A stretch of 64,000 nt of DNA from Noviherbaspirillum humi (GTDB lineage: Bacteria > Pseudomonadota > Gammaproteobacteria > Burkholderiales > Burkholderiaceae_D), in assembly GCF_900188095.1 (NCBI RefSeq), contig NZ_FZOT01000001.1, positions 372,001 to 436,000 on the forward strand, in the 5' to 3' direction. A program made the position numbers and the translations under genes. Under the pieces are notes generated by a model. The model did not search any database, was not told where the DNA came from, and saw nothing but the letters and a program-made list of their open reading frames with translations. Shown in pieces: positions 27,965 to 36,926 of the stretch. Within the stretch, counting starts at the first letter, position 1. Each line of letters opens with the position of its first letter.

Positions 27965-28815
27965 AATTCTTCTTCTGGATCCTGCTCATTGCCAATGCCG
28001 GTCTGCTCGCCTACCAGCAGGGCTGGCTCGGCAGCGCCGCCGAAAAGCGTGAACCGGCCCGGCTGAACAACCAGCTCAATGCCGACCGCATTCGCCTGCT
28101 GCGGTCGGGTTCAGCTTCCGCTGGTTCCGGAGATGACGAACCGACAGTCGCCAAAAGTGCGGCATCGGGCATTGCGGCGGTCGCCGCCAGGGCGCCGGCC
28201 GTCACCGCGCAAGCTCCGGCGCCAGCAGCTACGCCAGCTGCCTCGCCGGCCACCGCGCCGGCGGCTTCCGAAAGCGCCGCGCCGGTCAAGCCGCCAAAGG
28301 CTGTGGTGGCCGATGCCGGCAAGCCGGCTGCATCCCCGACGGCTTCGAATAACGTCGCCTGCGTCGAAGTCGGCAATTTCACCGCCGAGGAAGCACGTCG
28401 CTTCGAAGCCAGTCTGGCCAGCCTGACGCTCGGTCCGCATCTCAGCCGGCACCCGGTGCAGGAACTGGCCAGCCACATGGTCTACATCCCGTCGCAGGGC
28501 AGCAAGGAAGGGGCGGAGCGCAAGACCGCCGAGCTGCGCCGCCTCGGCATCAATGACTTTTTTGTCATCCAGGATAATTCCGAACAGCGCTGGGGCATCT
28601 CGCTCGGCGTCTTCCGCACCGACGAGGCGGCCCGCATTTTCCTCGGCCAGCTCAATCAGAAGGGCGTGCGCACCGCCCGCATCGGCACCCGGCAGGTCCG
28701 GGCCAGCATGAACGTTTTCCGCCTGCGCGACATCGATGCCGAGACCCGCGCCGCCGTCGACCGCCTGCGCGCGGGTTTTGGCGGCAAGGAACTGCGCGAC
28801 TGCATCGACATCTGA
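27958..28815 (+). CDS. Membrane-anchored SPOR-domain protein
   Basis: 285 residues: an N-terminal transmembrane anchor (FFFWILLIANAGLLAY), an Ala/Pro-rich linker (about 50-125), and a C-terminal SPOR-like domain around VYIPSQGSKEGAERK and RWGISLGVFRTDEAARIF. SPOR domains bind denuded peptidoglycan at division sites. A cysteine pair C133/C282 frames the globular part. It overlaps coaX by 7 bases. Specific function unknown. Confidence 0.82.
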   Translation: MLKFFFWILLIANAGLLAYQQGWLGSAAEKREPARLNNQLNADRIRLLRSGSASAGSGDDEPTVAKSAASGIAAVAARAPAVTAQAPAPAATPAASPATAPAASESAAPVKPPKAVVADAGKPAASPTASNNVACVEVGNFTAEEARRFEASLASLTLGPHLSRHPVQELASHMVYIPSQGSKEGAERKTAELRRLGINDFFVIQDNSEQRWGISLGVFRTDEAARIFLGQLNQKGVRTARIGTRQVRASMNVFRLRDIDAETRAAVDRLRAGFGGKELRDCIDI

Positions 28816-28964
28816 CGCGAGCATCGGCGGCGCGGCCGGAACGCCCGGACGGCGTCGTTGTCATTTTCATCAAGCCTGCGGAGACCGCCGGATACGCCGG
28901 CCAAAGCCGCGAAAAACCCTTTCTTTCCCTGTAAAATCGCGAAACTTTCTTTTCAGGACCTGCC

Positions 28965-29876
28965 ATGACCGTTTCACCCGAACTCATCAACGACCTCACC
29001 GGCGTCGCCCCGCAGATCAAGGCGGAGATTCTGGCCGAGGCGTTGCCTTACATCCGCAAGTTTCATGGCAAGACCATCGTCGTGAAGTACGGCGGCAACG
29101 CCATGACCGAGGAGCGCCTCAAGCACGGCTTCGCGCGCGACGTCATCCTTCTCAAACTGGTCGGCATGAACCCGGTGGTGGTGCACGGCGGCGGTCCGCA
29201 GATCGACAATGCGCTGAAGAAGATCGGCAAGCAGGGCACCTTCGTGCAGGGCATGCGCATCACCGACGAGGAGACCATGGAAGTGGTGGAGTGGGTGCTG
29301 GGCGGCGAGGTGCAGCAGGACATCGTCATGCTGATCAACCACTACGGCGGCCAGGCGGTGGGCCTGACCGGCAAGGACGGCGGCCTGATCCGCGCCCGCA
29401 AGATGGAAATGCCGGACAAGGAGAATCCCGGCCGGTTCATCGACATCGGCTTCGTCGGCGAGATCGAGGCGATCAACCCGGCGGTGGTGAAGGCGCTGCA
29501 GGACGACGCCTTCATTCCCATCATTTCCCCGATCGGCTTCGGTGTCGACGGCCAGGCCTACAACATCAACGCCGACCTCGTCGCCGGCAAGATCGCCGAA
29601 ATCCTGAAGGCCGAGAAGCTGATCATGATGACCAACATCCCCGGCGTGATGGACAAGCAGGGCAACCTGCTGACCGACCTGTCGGCGCGCGAGATCGACG
29701 AGATGTTCGCCGACGGCACCATCTCCGGCGGCATGCTGCCCAAGATCTCTTCCGCGCTGGATGCCGCCAAGTCGGGCGTCAACACCGTGCACATCATCGA
29801 TGGCCGCATCGAGCATTCCCTGCTGCTGGAAGTGCTGACCGAGCAGGCTTTCGGCACCATGATCCGTTCCCACTAA
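28965..29876 (+). CDS. argB: Acetylglutamate kinase
   Basis: Phosphorylates N-acetylglutamate in arginine synthesis. 303 residues with [11 protein letters not shown] (ATP-binding lysine), [25 protein letters not shown] and [21 protein letters not shown] -10-like TAAAAT lies at 28932-28937 just upstream. It is followed by the HAD and slmA genes, a conserved order in Burkholderiales. Confidence 0.97.
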   Translation: MTVSPELINDLTGVAPQIKAEILAEALPYIRKFHGKTIVVKYGGNAMTEERLKHGFARDVILLKLVGMNPVVVHGGGPQIDNALKKIGKQGTFVQGMRITDEETMEVVEWVLGGEVQQDIVMLINHYGGQAVGLTGKDGGLIRARKMEMPDKENPGRFIDIGFVGEIEAINPAVVKALQDDAFIPIISPIGFGVDGQAYNINADLVAGKIAEILKAEKLIMMTNIPGVMDKQGNLLTDLSAREIDEMFADGTISGGMLPKISSALDAAKSGVNTVHIIDGRIEHSLLLEVLTEQAFGTMIRSH

Positions 29877-29942
29877 GCGCCGTATCCTTCCCTCCCGCCC
29901 GCGGCGCCTGAGGGTGCCGCGGCGCTTCAACGGGCTGCCCCG

Positions 29943-30689
29943 ATGTCCAAGCCGGTCTGGTTGTTCGACCTCGACAATACGCTGCATAACGCTTCCCACG
30001 CTATCTTCCCGGCGATCAACGCCAACATGAACGCCTATATCGCCGGCGTCCTGCGCGCCGCCGGCATGCCGGACGACGCGGCGGCGGTGAATGCCGCCCG
30101 CATCGGCTACCTGCGGCGCTACGGGGCGACGCTGCTCGGCATGGTGCGGCATCACGGCGTGCGCGCGGAAGAATTTCTTCGGGAAGCGCATCGCTTCGAC
30201 GACCTGCGGGTCATGATCCGGGCCGAGCGCGGCCTCGGACGGCTGCTGCGGCGGCTGCCGGGCCGCAAGGTCCTGCTCACCAACGGCCCGCGCCGCTATG
30301 CCCACGAGGTGCTGCGCCATCTCGGCCTGCACCGGCATTTCGCGCGCCACATCCCGATCGAGGCAATGCAGGTGCACCGCCAGCTGCGTCCCAAGCCGTC
30401 GCGCGCCCTGCTGCGCAAGATCCTGGCGCGGGAAGGCATCGCCGCCCGCGACTGCATCCTGGTGGAGGATACGGTGGACAACCTGAGGGCGGCGCGGGCG
30501 CTGCGCATGCGCACCGTCTGGGTCACCCAGTATCTCGCCCAGGGCCCTCATGCCGCCGAGCGCGGCCTGCCGACATTGCGCGGACGTTCCGCTGGCGTCG
30601 ATGTCAAAGTAAAATCGGTTTTACAGCTGCCTCGCAGCTTGCATCGATTACGTGGCATGGGAAAACATGGCGACGACAAAACCGGGTGA
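29943..30689 (+). CDS. HAD-family hydrolase, pyrimidine 5'-nucleotidase type
   Basis: 248 residues. HAD motif I is D9-L-D11-N-T13 (VWLFDLDNTLHNA), motif II KVLLTNGPRRYA, and the LRPKPSRALL lysine plus VEDTVDNLRAAR give motifs III/IV. The helical cap after motif I and the overall pattern match the SDT1-like pyrimidine-nucleotidase group. The C-terminal 40 residues overlap the slmA start by 23 bases and are rich in Arg/Lys. Confidence 0.88.
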   Translation: MSKPVWLFDLDNTLHNASHAIFPAINANMNAYIAGVLRAAGMPDDAAAVNAARIGYLRRYGATLLGMVRHHGVRAEEFLREAHRFDDLRVMIRAERGLGRLLRRLPGRKVLLTNGPRRYAHEVLRHLGLHRHFARHIPIEAMQVHRQLRPKPSRALLRKILAREGIAARDCILVEDTVDNLRAARALRMRTVWVTQYLAQGPHAAERGLPTLRGRSAGVDVKVKSVLQLPRSLHRLRGMGKHGDDKTG

Positions 30690-31242
30690 ACGCAAGCTGC
30701 AAATCCTTCAAACCTTGGCCTCCATGCTGGAGCAGCCGAGCAGTGAAAAAATTACCACCGCCGCCCTGGCGCAGCGGCTGGACGTATCCGAGGCGGCGCT
30801 GTACCGCCACTTCGCGAGCAAGGCCCAGATGTTCGAGGGCCTGATCGAATTCATCGAATCCACCGTCTTCAGCCTCATCAACCAGATATCGGAGCAGCAG
30901 GAAAACGGACTGCTCCAGGCCCAGGCCATCGTCGCCATGCTGCTCGGCTTCGCCGAACGCAATCCCGGCATGACGCGCGTGCTGATCGGCGACGCCCTGG
31001 TGCACGAGAACGAACGGCTGCAGCAGCGCATGAACCAGTTCGTCGAGCGGGTGGAGATGGCGCTGCGCCAGTCGCTGCGGCTGGCCGCCAGCCAGGGCCA
31101 TTGCAGCGAGGCGGAAGCCGCGCTGCGCGCGAGCATGATCACCAGCCTGGTGATCGGCCGCTGGCACCGCTATGCCAAGACCGGCTTTCGCCACAGCCCG
31201 GCCGAGCACGCGCAGGCGCAGATCGGCATGCTGCTGGCCTGA
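30667..31242 (+). CDS. slmA: Nucleoid occlusion factor SlmA (TetR family)
   Basis: 191 residues from the ATG at 30667. N-terminal TetR helix-turn-helix in KITTAALAQRLDVSEAALY, then YRHFASKAQMFEGLIEFIE, an arrangement characteristic of SlmA, and an all-alpha C-terminal domain ending in GRWHRYAKTGFRHSP. SlmA binds chromosomal sites and blocks FtsZ polymerisation over the nucleoid. An in-frame GTG five codons upstream is also open. It follows argB and the HAD gene. Confidence 0.9.
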   Translation: MATTKPGERKLQILQTLASMLEQPSSEKITTAALAQRLDVSEAALYRHFASKAQMFEGLIEFIESTVFSLINQISEQQENGLLQAQAIVAMLLGFAERNPGMTRVLIGDALVHENERLQQRMNQFVERVEMALRQSLRLAASQGHCSEAEAALRASMITSLVIGRWHRYAKTGFRHSPAEHAQAQIGMLLA

Positions 31243-31271
31243 CCGACGCCCTCTCCATTCCCATCGGTTCA

Positions 31272-31291
31272 GCCTGTCAGCCTTGACAGGC
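31272..31291. repeat. Perfect inverted repeat GCCTGTCA/TGACAGGC
   Basis: Eight-base arms at 31272-31279 and 31284-31291 around GCCT, about 30 bases after slmA and ahead of the DCC gene. No U-tract follows. The right arm contains TTGACA (31283-31288), a consensus -35, so this could be an operator over a promoter. No matching -10 is obvious. Confidence 0.45.
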
Positions 31292-31509
31292 GTATTGGCT
31301 GGTTCCCTGGATTAGCCTAGTCCGGCTCGAAGTCCGGACGGCTCGCTTCCCGAGGCGGGATGTCGCCGGCCGGGAGGCGTTGCGCCTCGTTTCCCATTCG
31401 GACCCGCATGCTTTACCCGGCGGCTCGGTCCGATTCGATGTTTGCTGCTCCGCCTCAACCCGAACGACGGAGCGCCCATGACCTCACTTCTACGCTAGCC
31501 CCGCTTGCC

Positions 31510-31884
31510 ATGGTTGCCAATACCGGAGTCAGCATTTTCTTTGACGGCGTGTGCCCTTTCTGTCACGCCTATGTCCGCCTGCTGCGGCTGCGCGAGGTTT
31601 TCGCGCCGGTGCGGTTGATCGACATACGCGCCATGCCGGAACTCGCCGAAGGCTTGATGCAGGCCGGTTACGACCTGGAGCAGGGAATGCTGGTGCTGAT
31701 CGGGGACGCCGCCTACTACGGCGCCGATGCGATGCATGCACTCGCGCTGCTGTCCGAGCCCCGCCGCCGGCTGAACTGCCTGCACCGCCTGTTGCGCTGC
31801 GCGTGCCGGGTTGGCCTGCTCCATCCGATGTTCAGGCTGGGTCGCCGGATGGCCCTGCGGCTGTGCCGGCCGCGCACTTCCTGA
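31510..31884 (+). CDS. DCC-family (DUF393) thiol-disulfide protein
   Basis: 124 residues from the ATG at 31510. The defining motif is D12-G-V-C15-P-F-C18 in IFFDGVCPFCHAYVRLLR, a thioredoxin-like site whose name DCC reflects these residues. The C-terminal part is rich in Arg and Leu with three further cysteines. Function of the family is unproven. An upstream in-frame start would add 50 residues unlike the family, so I use the short form. Confidence 0.8.
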   Translation: MVANTGVSIFFDGVCPFCHAYVRLLRLREVFAPVRLIDIRAMPELAEGLMQAGYDLEQGMLVLIGDAAYYGADAMHALALLSEPRRRLNCLHRLLRCACRVGLLHPMFRLGRRMALRLCRPRTS

Positions 31885-31975
31885 TCCGCAGTCCGCCGGC
31901 CTGCGCCCGCCGGTTTTCCCTGCGGCGGAGGGAAAAGCTCAGTACACTGCGGCTCTTTGCCACTCGCACCGCGCC

Positions 31976-32866
31976 ATGCCGTCTCCGCGAACCCTGCCCT
32001 TGCTGGCCTTCTTTTCCCTGCTCGCCGGCGGCATGGCCATCGGCTTCGCCGGCATCCTGATGCGGCTCTCCGACGTCAACCCGATCGCATCGGCCTTCTG
32101 GCGCATGGCGCTGGCCGCGCCTTTGCTGTGGCTATGGGCATGGCGCAGCCGGGACGGCGACGCCGCTGCCGGCAAGCGCCTCGACTTCAGCCTGGGCCTG
32201 CTGCTGTCCGGCCTGTACTTCGCCGGCGACATGAGCATGTGGCACCTGTCGCTGCATATGACCACGGTGGCCAATGCAACGCTGCTGTCCAATTTCGCGC
32301 CCATCTTCATCGCCGTCTGGCTTTGGCTGGCTTACCGGCTGCGCTTCAGCCGTCTCTTCCTCGCCGGGATGGGGCTGGCGACTGCCGGGGCGATCCTGCT
32401 GGTGGGCGGCACGGCGGACCCTGCCGACGGTAATGGCGGCGGCCATCTACTCGGCGATGCCCTCGGGCTGGGCAGCGCCGTGTTCTATGCCGCCTACCAG
32501 CTCGTGATCAAGCAATCCCGCGAAACCTACTCCACCGCCCGGCTGATGGCCTGGAGCACGACCATCACCGGCGCTGCCTTGCTGCCGCTGGCCTGGGCTT
32601 CCTCCGGCAATCTGCTTCCCGCTTCGGCCATCGGCTGGCTGCCGCTGCTCGGCCTTGCCCTGGTGGCGCAGATCGGCGGCCAGACCGTAATTGCCTATGC
32701 GCTGGCGCATCTGCCGGCGGCGCTCGGCTCGGTCAGCCTGCTGATTCAGCCGCTGACGGCCGCCATTGCCGCCTGGCTGATCTTCGGCGAAGCGGTCATG
32801 CCGCTGCAGATGGCCGGCGGCGCCCTGCTGTTGTGCGGCATCTGGCTGGCCAAGCGCGGCAGCTGA
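31976..32866 (+). CDS. EamA/DMT-family transporter
   Basis: 296 residues with about ten hydrophobic helices in two EamA repeats. SDVNPIASAFWRMALAAPLLW in the first half and LGSVSLLIQPLTAAIAAWLIFGE in the second are the usual drug/metabolite-transporter signatures. Substrate unknown; amino acids or metabolites are common. It converges with a second DMT gene, leaving 12 bases between stops. Confidence 0.88.
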   Translation: MPSPRTLPLLAFFSLLAGGMAIGFAGILMRLSDVNPIASAFWRMALAAPLLWLWAWRSRDGDAAAGKRLDFSLGLLLSGLYFAGDMSMWHLSLHMTTVANATLLSNFAPIFIAVWLWLAYRLRFSRLFLAGMGLATAGAILLVGGTADPADGNGGGHLLGDALGLGSAVFYAAYQLVIKQSRETYSTARLMAWSTTITGAALLPLAWASSGNLLPASAIGWLPLLGLALVAQIGGQTVIAYALAHLPAALGSVSLLIQPLTAAIAAWLIFGEAVMPLQMAGGALLLCGIWLAKRGS

Positions 32867-32878
32867 CATCCCTCGGCG

Positions 32879-33790
32879 TCAGCCGGGTTTTCCTCCGCGC
32901 GCCAGTTGCGCTGGATGCTCCGCTGCGGGGCCGGACCGGAGCACCAGGGCCATCGCCGCCAGTACCAGCGCGCCGCCGGCCAGCGTCGGCGGCCGCACCG
33001 CTTCTCCCAGAAAGATCACGCCCCAGGCCATGCTGAACAAGGGAATCAGGAAGGACGCCGTCATGGCCCGGGTCGGCCCCACTTTGACGATCAGCGGAAT
33101 GAACAGCGCCTGGGCGAGTCCCGAAGACAGCAGCGCCAGACCGGCGATGCAGCCCAGCGCGAGGGGCGACGGCATGGGAATCGGCAAAGCCAGCGGCAGG
33201 GCCGGCAGCATCATGGCGCCGCCCATCACCAGCGAGCCGGATGCCATCGCGATCGGATGCACGCCGCCGGGTACGCCGGTCTTCTTGACGATGATGCTCG
33301 ACAGCGCGTAGCTCGCCGCCGCCGCAAGGCAGGCGCCAACGGCGAGGAGCACCGGGGCGGTCAGGCGCAGCGTGCCGGCGCCGACCAGGATGGCGACGCC
33401 GGCAATGCCCAGCATCAGCCCGGCCAGCTTGGGCAGCGTCATGCGTTCTCCCAGCCACCAGGCCGAAAACAACGCGCCAAACAGCGGCGCGGTGGCGTTC
33501 AGCACCGCCGAATGCGCTGCCGGCAGATGCAGGGCGGCGAAGGAAAAACAGCTGAAGGGGATGGCGCAGGCGAACAGGCCGACCAGCGCGAAAGGGCGCA
33601 GGTGGCGCCGCCATTGCATCGGCGCCCGGGTCAGCAGGGCGAAGCCGAACAGCGCCGCGCCGGCAATGACTATGCGCAGCATCGCCGTCAGCAGCGGGCC
33701 GAGTTCCGGCACGGCGATGCGCAGAAAGATGAAGGAGCCGCCCCAGATGGCAGAAAGGAAAACTAGCTTGACGATATCGGCGGCGCGCAT
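32879..33790 (-). CDS. EamA/DMT-family transporter
   Basis: 303 residues, about ten hydrophobic segments: LSAIWGGSFIFLRIAVPELG and LNATAPLFGALFSAWWLGERM in repeat one, ASFLIPLFSMAWGVIFLGE in repeat two. It is divergent in sequence from the neighbouring DMT gene and opposed in direction, so the two are not a recent tandem copy. Substrate unknown. Confidence 0.88.
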   Translation of the reverse strand: MRAADIVKLVFLSAIWGGSFIFLRIAVPELGPLLTAMLRIVIAGAALFGFALLTRAPMQWRRHLRPFALVGLFACAIPFSCFSFAALHLPAAHSAVLNATAPLFGALFSAWWLGERMTLPKLAGLMLGIAGVAILVGAGTLRLTAPVLLAVGACLAAAASYALSSIIVKKTGVPGGVHPIAMASGSLVMGGAMMLPALPLALPIPMPSPLALGCIAGLALLSSGLAQALFIPLIVKVGPTRAMTASFLIPLFSMAWGVIFLGEAVRPPTLAGGALVLAAMALVLRSGPAAEHPAQLARGGKPG

Positions 33791-33931
33791 GGCGTCTGAT
33801 GCGGCGGGGCAGCGGAATGAGAGAGCCGCTGATTCTACACCCGGGGGCCGGGCGGGATTTGCCGCGGCGCACGGGCGTCACTTCTGCTTACAATCGGATG
33901 ATTCCGCACAGTTTGCCATCAGGAGCATGTC

Positions 33932-34591
33932 ATGCCCGATACCGCCAAGATCGTCCTGCTCGCCGGCGCCACCGGCCTGATCGGCAGCCACTGCCTGCGC
34001 CTGCTGGCCGAAGATCCCGGTGTGCGCGAAGTCCGGGCGCTGACGCGCCGGCCACTAAAGAACTTGGCGGGAGGCGGCAAGGTGCGGGCATGCATGGTCG
34101 ATTTCGATCATCTCGACCGCCATGCCGGCGAGTTCGATGCCGATGCCGTCATCTGCGCGCTCGGCACCACCCTGCGCGCCGCCGGATCGCGGCCGGCCTT
34201 CCGGCGGGTGGACCATGACTATCCGCTGGCGCTCGCCAGGGCGGCCCGGGCCCGCGGCGCACGGCACTTCCTGCTGGTCAGCGCCGCTGGTGCCGATCCG
34301 CGCTCAATGATTTTCTACAACCGGGTCAAGGGCGAACTGGAGCAGGCATTGCGCGCCCTCGATTTTCCTTCCCTGACCATCGTCCGGCCGTCGCTGCTGC
34401 TCGGCGAGCGCAGCGAACACCGGCCGGGCGAGGAATGGGCCAAGCGCTTCGGCTGGCTGTTGCCGTCGCCCTGGAAGCCGATCGAGGCGGCCGCCGTCGC
34501 GGCGGCGCTGGTGCGCGCGATGCATGCGGCGGCGCCCGGCGTCGCCATCCTGGAGAACCGGGCCTTGCGCCAGTCGGCTCAGCGGCTCTAG
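33932..34591 (+). CDS. NAD(P)-binding atypical SDR / TIP30-like oxidoreductase
   Basis: 219 residues with a Rossmann nucleotide loop G12ATGLIGS at the N-terminus, HFLLVSAAGADPRS and the active-site-like YNRVKGELEQAL. This is the HTATIP2/TIP30-like subgroup of atypical short-chain dehydrogenases; substrate unknown. Its stop codon shares the tetranucleotide CTAG with the stop of the convergent tartrate-dehydratase-like gene. Confidence 0.85.
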   Translation: MPDTAKIVLLAGATGLIGSHCLRLLAEDPGVREVRALTRRPLKNLAGGGKVRACMVDFDHLDRHAGEFDADAVICALGTTLRAAGSRPAFRRVDHDYPLALARAARARGARHFLLVSAAGADPRSMIFYNRVKGELEQALRALDFPSLTIVRPSLLLGERSEHRPGEEWAKRFGWLLPSPWKPIEAAAVAAALVRAMHAAAPGVAILENRALRQSAQRL

Positions 34592-35754
34592 CGGCTCAGC
34601 GCTTCCATCTCGCGGTAGAGGTCGGCCTTGCCCTCGAAGCCGATGCCCGGCAGGTCGGGCAGGGTGACGTAGCTGTTCTCCACCCTGACGCCATCCGGGA
34701 AGCCGCCGAAGGGCTGGAACAGATCGGGGTAGGATTCGTTGCCGCCGAGGCCGAGGCCGGCCGCGATGTTGAGCGACATCTGGTGGCCGCCGTGCGGGAT
34801 GCAGCGGTTCGGCGACCAGCCGTGCGCATGCAGCATGTCGAGGGTGCGCAGATACTCCACCAGGCCGTAGCTGAGCGCGCAGTCGAACTGCAGCCAGTCG
34901 CGGTCGGGGCGCATGCCACCGTAGCGGACCAGGTTGCGCGCATCCTGCATCGAGAACAGATTCTCGCCGGTGGCCATCGGCTTGTCGTAGTAATTGCGCA
35001 GCATCGCCTGCAATTCGAAGTCGAGCGGGTCGCCGGCTTCCTCGTACCAGAACAGGTCGTACTGCGACAGGGCCTTGGCATAGGCGATGGCGGTATCCAT
35101 GTCGAAGCGGCCGTTGGCATCCACGCACAGCTTCTGGCCATCCTGCAGCACGGAGAGCACGGCGTCGATGCGGCGCAGGTCCTCGTCCAGCGAGGCGCCG
35201 CCGATCTTCTTCTTCACCACGCTGTAGCCGCGATCGAGATAGCTGCGCATCTCGTCCTTCAAGGCGTCCAGATTCTGGCCCGGATGATAGTAGCCGCCGG
35301 CGGCATACACGAACACCTTGCGGTTCGGCTGGCCGTTGCCGTAGCGCTCGGCCAGCAGCTGGAACAGCGGCTTGTCGGCGATCTTCGCCGTCGCGTCCCA
35401 GACCGCCATGTCGATGGTGCCGATGGCCACCGACCGCTCGCCATGGCCGCCCGGCTTCTCGTTGGTGAACATGCAATCCCAGATCTTGTGCGGATCGAGA
35501 TTCGTGCCGGCATCGTCCAGCAGGGAGTCGGGCTTGGCCGCCATGATGCGCGGAATGAAGCGCTCGCGCATCAGATTCCCCTGGCCATAGCGGCCGTTGG
35601 AATTGAAGCCGTAGCCGACCACCGGCTTGCCGTTGCGGACCACGTCGGTGATCACCGCCACCAGGCTCAGCGTCATTTTGCTGAAATCGATGTAGGCATT
35701 GCGGATGGAGGAGCTGATGGGCAGGGTCTTTTCCCGGATTTCGACGATCTTCAT
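34588..35754 (-). CDS. tarD: D-tartrate dehydratase (enolase superfamily, TarD-like)
   Basis: 388 residues from the ATG at 35754, very close to Bradyrhizobium TarD in length and sequence as I recall it (SSIRNAYIDFSKMT, GYGFNSNGRYGQG, GGHGERSVA, SYGLVEYLRTLDMLHAHG). Expected catalytic residues are present: K183 in KKKIGG, metal ligands D212 (VDANGR), E238 (WYEE) and E264 (ATGEN), and general acid/base H321 (CIPHGGHQ). The reaction would be D-tartrate to oxaloacetate. It is divergent from a LysR regulator 110 bases away. No dicarboxylate transporter is adjacent. Another acid-sugar substrate remains possible. Confidence 0.87.
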   Translation of the reverse strand: MKIVEIREKTLPISSSIRNAYIDFSKMTLSLVAVITDVVRNGKPVVGYGFNSNGRYGQGNLMRERFIPRIMAAKPDSLLDDAGTNLDPHKIWDCMFTNEKPGGHGERSVAIGTIDMAVWDATAKIADKPLFQLLAERYGNGQPNRKVFVYAAGGYYHPGQNLDALKDEMRSYLDRGYSVVKKKIGGASLDEDLRRIDAVLSVLQDGQKLCVDANGRFDMDTAIAYAKALSQYDLFWYEEAGDPLDFELQAMLRNYYDKPMATGENLFSMQDARNLVRYGGMRPDRDWLQFDCALSYGLVEYLRTLDMLHAHGWSPNRCIPHGGHQMSLNIAAGLGLGGNESYPDLFQPFGGFPDGVRVENSYVTLPDLPGIGFEGKADLYREMEALSR

Positions 35755-35827
35755 GACAACACCTTTCTTGGATTCATCGCGCCGTCGGCGCATGCGAGTG
35801 GCATAGATTAGCCCAGGTATCGCGGCC

Positions 35828-35833
35828 TATAAT
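35828..35833 (+). promoter_or_regulatory. -10 element for the LysR gene in the tarD/LysR divergent gap
   Basis: Perfect TATAAT 31 bases before the GTG at 35865. No consensus -35 is found 16-18 bases upstream. The 110-base gap must hold both promoters and any LysR binding box. Confidence 0.4.
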
Positions 35834-35864
35834 TCACTTCCCGGAAAACCATTATTAACTCAAG

Positions 35865-36785
35865 GTGAAAAGCGATATTGCCTCGGAACTCAGCTTTTTC
35901 GTCCTGCTGGCCCGCAAGGGCAGCCTGTCGGCGGTGGCGCGGGAACTCGACATCACGCCGCCGGCGGCGACCAAGCGCCTGGCGCAGATGGAACGGCGGC
36001 TCGGCGTGCGCCTGGTGAACCGCACCACCCGCCGCATCAGCCTGACCGATGAAGGCGAGCGCTACCTTGCCCAGGCCGGCGCGATCCTGGCCGCCATCCG
36101 CGAGATGGAGGAGTCGGTCAGCGGCGGCCGCGACGAGCCGCGCGGCCTGCTGCGGGTGAATGCCACGCTCGGCTTCGGCCGCACCACCATTGCGCCGCTG
36201 GTGTCAGGCTTCGCCCGGCGCTATCCGGAGGTGGAAGTGCAATTGCAGCTGACCGACCGGCCGATCAACCTGGTGGAGGAAGCTTTCGATCTCGGCATCC
36301 GCTTCGGCGAGCTGCCGGACACGCGGCTCACCGCGCGCCGCATCATGTCGAACCGGCGCTTCCTGTGCGCGGCGCCGAGCTATCTGCGCAGGCATGGCGA
36401 GCCGCAGACGCCGGCCGACCTCGCAGATCACTGCTGCATCCTCCATCGCCAGAACGATGAAGCCCATGGCGTCTGGCGCCTGACGCGCAACCGCCGCAGC
36501 CACAGCGTCAAGGTGTCCGGCATGTTGTCGAGCAATGACGGCGACGTAGTGCTCGGCTGGGCGCTGGAAGGACATGGCATCCTGCTGCGCTCCGAATGGG
36601 ATGCGGCCAAGTACCTCCAGACCGGGCGTCTGCAGGTGGTGCTGAAGGACTATCAGCCGGCGCCGGCCGACCTGTTCGTCTACTATCCAAGCCGGCAGCA
36701 TCTGCCGGCCAAGGTGCGGGTCTTCATCGACTTTCTCGCCTCCCAGCTTGGCGATGGCAACGGGCGCAAGCGGTCTGCTGCCTGA
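35865..36785 (+). CDS. LysR-family transcriptional regulator
   Basis: 306 residues. Winged HTH at about 5-60 (LLARKGSLSAVARELDITPPAATKR is the helix-turn-helix region), then a periplasmic-binding-like effector domain (GLLRVNATLGFGRTTIAPL, DLGIRFGELPDTRL). The start is GTG at 35865. Divergent pairing with the tartrate-dehydratase-like gene suggests it controls that gene in response to tartrate or a related acid, by analogy with TtdR-type regulators; this is inference from position only. Confidence 0.9.
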   Translation: MKSDIASELSFFVLLARKGSLSAVARELDITPPAATKRLAQMERRLGVRLVNRTTRRISLTDEGERYLAQAGAILAAIREMEESVSGGRDEPRGLLRVNATLGFGRTTIAPLVSGFARRYPEVEVQLQLTDRPINLVEEAFDLGIRFGELPDTRLTARRIMSNRRFLCAAPSYLRRHGEPQTPADLADHCCILHRQNDEAHGVWRLTRNRRSHSVKVSGMLSSNDGDVVLGWALEGHGILLRSEWDAAKYLQTGRLQVVLKDYQPAPADLFVYYPSRQHLPAKVRVFIDFLASQLGDGNGRKRSAA

Positions 36786-36926
36786 TCCCATGAATGCGTG
36801 AGAAGCGCCGCGCCCGTCTGCCAAATGGCATATGGACGTTCGCCGGCCGCGCCACCAATAATCCTTGAACGCGCCCGGGCGCCCTGGTCGGCCCGGCATC
36901 CGCCCTCTCATGCGTTCAAGGCACCC

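Noticed and set aside
29877-29942. Terminator between argB and the HAD gene
   Set aside because: A GGCGCC/GGTGCC hairpin is possible but has no U-tract, and gene order suggests read-through.
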